From Neelides folsomi (taxonomy: Eukaryota; Arthropoda; Collembola; Neelipleona; Neelidae): DNA of 64,000 nucleotides. The stretch is from the NCBI GenBank assembly GCA_034687125.1, contig JAQGBZ010000012.1, forward strand, positions 248,001 to 312,000. The letters are read 5' to 3'. How positions within the stretch are numbered: the first letter of the stretch is position 1; each line of letters starts with the position of its first letter. Both the position numbers and the translations under genes were made by a program. Below the pieces are notes generated by a model. It was not told the origin of the DNA, ran no database searches, and was given only the letters and a program-made list of their open reading frames with translations. Below, piece after piece: positions 61,778 through 64,000 of this stretch.

Positions 61778-64000
61778 CCTTCTCCTGAATAGAAAGCTGC
61801 TCAACAACGTCAACGTCAATCCTACGGTGCCAATGATAGTTAATTTAAACTGCCGTTTTGAATACAAACTTCCTCAATTTCACATTTCACTACCTACAAT
61901 TTCGCATTTCACCTGTATGTCAATAGTCTCAATTGTAGTGGAGAAGGTTTAATTGTCTGTACTGAGAAAAAGTACTTAATGTTAAACAGAAGTAACTTAT
62001 TTGTTGGATCTTCAATTCTTCTAGTTTTCTGCCAAAATTGGCGATCCAAATTTTATGCACTTTTTGTTTTTGGTACTTATGTTATATTATATTTAAGATA
62101 GTAAAGCTTGCAAATAACATTGTTATCAATATTGTTTACCTAATATAGAAGCGGTATAAAATCTTCTTTTAGATTTAATCATGAAAATAAATTAATTTAT
62201 GAATACGAACAAAAAATATTTATTTATCAATACAAAATATTTAAGCTTTACTCTTAAATAAAAATAGAGTTTTTTACTAGCAATATGTAATTAAGTAATT
62301 ATAAACAGATTTTTATTAAATTATATATAATATACCTACAATCTATATTGCTTACTGATCGTTACCTTTGTTCTTAAAAGACGTTATAAGTACACTTGTA
62401 TATTTAAGGATATCATTATTTATTTATTATGCTTATACCGATATTCTAATCTAATGTAAAATAATTCAACAAATAATTGTAATGAGTCAAAACTTAAGTT
62501 ATATAAAAATGCTTGTTAGTAAATATGTCTGAAATTACAAAAAATATATATGTGGTATAACATAAATATATATATATATATGATTTATTAATTATTCTTT
62601 GTACATTATAAAATTATAGACTAAAGAGTTATTACTTGCGTATTTTTATCATTTCGAGCTTAAAGTTAGAGGTTCCAATGTTCTGCCACTTTTCTTTATT
62701 TTTTATTTATATTTAAAAAACTTTCACAAAACTTTAAAAATTGCATTAGTGGATTTATTTCAGAAATTAAAATAGTAGAGCCAGATAAATTGAATTCACA
62801 TAAAATACACTTTTTATTCATATTACAAATACATTTTGTATGTACCAGTATGTATCTTATAATATCAAACGAATAGTAAATTCAACGTTTTCGAAATTAC
62901 TAAAAATTACGAAATCTTGTCAGATTAAAAATATGACAAGTTTAAACTGTTTCTTAAATTGAAATAAACAAACTGTTTCAAAATAAATACATATTAAATA
63001 TATTTACTATATATTAAATGTTAATTAATCGTGTACATTTTTATATTTCATATTATTCATATACAATCGAATAAACAATGTTGAACAATAAAACATAATA
63101 TAAAATTATCTATGGTATTTAATTATTACTCGTATGCTCATGTTTCAACATTTTTCAATTGATTAAAAGATTAAAATTAAAATTAAATAATTATATTCTG
63201 GTGTGTGAACCGATCCACAATTTGACATTTGACGATGGCATCTGGCAAATTAATATATTATTTAAAATTAATAGTGATTTACAATATTATTTATTCTTTA
63301 TGCGATCTACAGGCATCAACATCTACGATGTACTGTATGCATATTTAAATATATATTCTCACTCATTGTCAGCCTAATAATGAACAATAATACATAGTTA
63401 ATACAATATTATTGTTTATGCTATTATGCATAAAAAGGATGTATTCAAAACTTAATTTATATAAGAATGAACAAATCATTGAATTAAGCTCAATGAATAT
63501 TTCATGCTCACCCTGATAAAACCCTTATACTAATATACCTGTATATCTTACATAATTTAATGGTAAGCTTTAATACACTAAATACAAAGATTCAACGTAA
63601 GCATTAGCTCACATACTTTACATAACATAAAATATACCTACTTGAATAAAAATCGAGCTTTTTTGTATAACACACCTGATGAATGTTACATTGTTTAATT
63701 ACTAACCTCCTGTCTCTTTGTAAGGGAAAGTGTAATCCTCTTACCTACTAAAGCATAAATTTCGGGTTTCAGTAACTGTACTGATTGAGCATCAATGTCA
63801 TTAATCCTCTTATGTAAGATACGCAGCCATACTATGCCATAGTCCATTTAGCAAGATGGGACTTGAGCGGATTTTATTTAGGCCAAAAGATGAACAAGTC
63901 AAATGAACAGTTAGGGCGAGATAAAAGGTCACGATCATCTTCAGTGTAGAACGATTCTTCGGGGCTAATAAAACCAGTTTCACGAAGGCTGTTGAACCGG
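61778..64000. other. 3' flank, very AT-rich
   Basis: The AATAAA at 62186-62191 is a plausible poly(A) signal for the preceding gene. The rest is strongly AT-rich with many poly-A/T runs and no credible exon; the 72-codon frame at 63159-63377 looks random. Confidence 0.4.
62566..62581. repeat. (AT)8 dinucleotide microsatellite
   Basis: Eight uninterrupted AT units in an AT-rich region downstream of the four-pass membrane gene; probably length-polymorphic. Confidence 0.8.

Overview
The window is eukaryotic nuclear DNA. It is AT-rich, its genes are split into many short exons with GT..AG introns of about 50 bp to 6 kb, and large AT-rich spacers carry only random short ORFs. The gene families (a chaoptin/artichoke-like leucine-rich-repeat receptor, an ADAM11/22/23-type protein, a DRAK kinase, an ApoD-like lipocalin, cytochrome b561, TMEM198) point to an invertebrate, most likely an arthropod. 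A copepod such as a sea louse would fit the base composition and intron sizes, but that is a guess. No bacterial-style operon, CRISPR array, insertion sequence or convincing tRNA/rRNA gene was seen. All gene models were assembled by hand by joining exons whose splice sites, reading phase and protein family agree.

Layout. The first 14 kb holds three minus-strand genes: TMEM198 (590-2896, 7 exons, 318 aa), a secreted ApoD-like lipocalin (4708-6086, 5 exons, 202 aa), and a very large leucine-rich-repeat transmembrane protein (8365-13975, 9 exons, 1335 aa). After an 8-kb spacer the genes turn to the plus strand: a short DRAK/STK17-type kinase (22219-24152, 8 exons, 299 aa); after 7 kb, an unrecognised small secreted protein with a clear TATA promoter (31281-34564, 4 exons, 250 aa); then an ADAM11/22/23-type protein with a dead protease site (36336-43691, about 20 exons, about 1212 aa); a cytochrome b561 with a 6-kb first intron and two alternative last exons (46402-55265, 267 or 263 aa); and a four-pass membrane protein (60334-61777, 6 exons, 308 aa).

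The genes do not form a pathway. Several (LRR receptor, ADAM pseudoprotease, TMEM198, lipocalin) belong to families active at the cell surface or in the extracellular space. The most notable points are the pseudoprotease site in the ADAM (Glu to Met with all three zinc histidines kept), the duplicated terminal exons of cytochrome b561, an open in-frame 81-nt intron in the kinase activation segment, a palindrome fused to the TATA box of the unknown secreted-protein gene, and that orphan protein itself.
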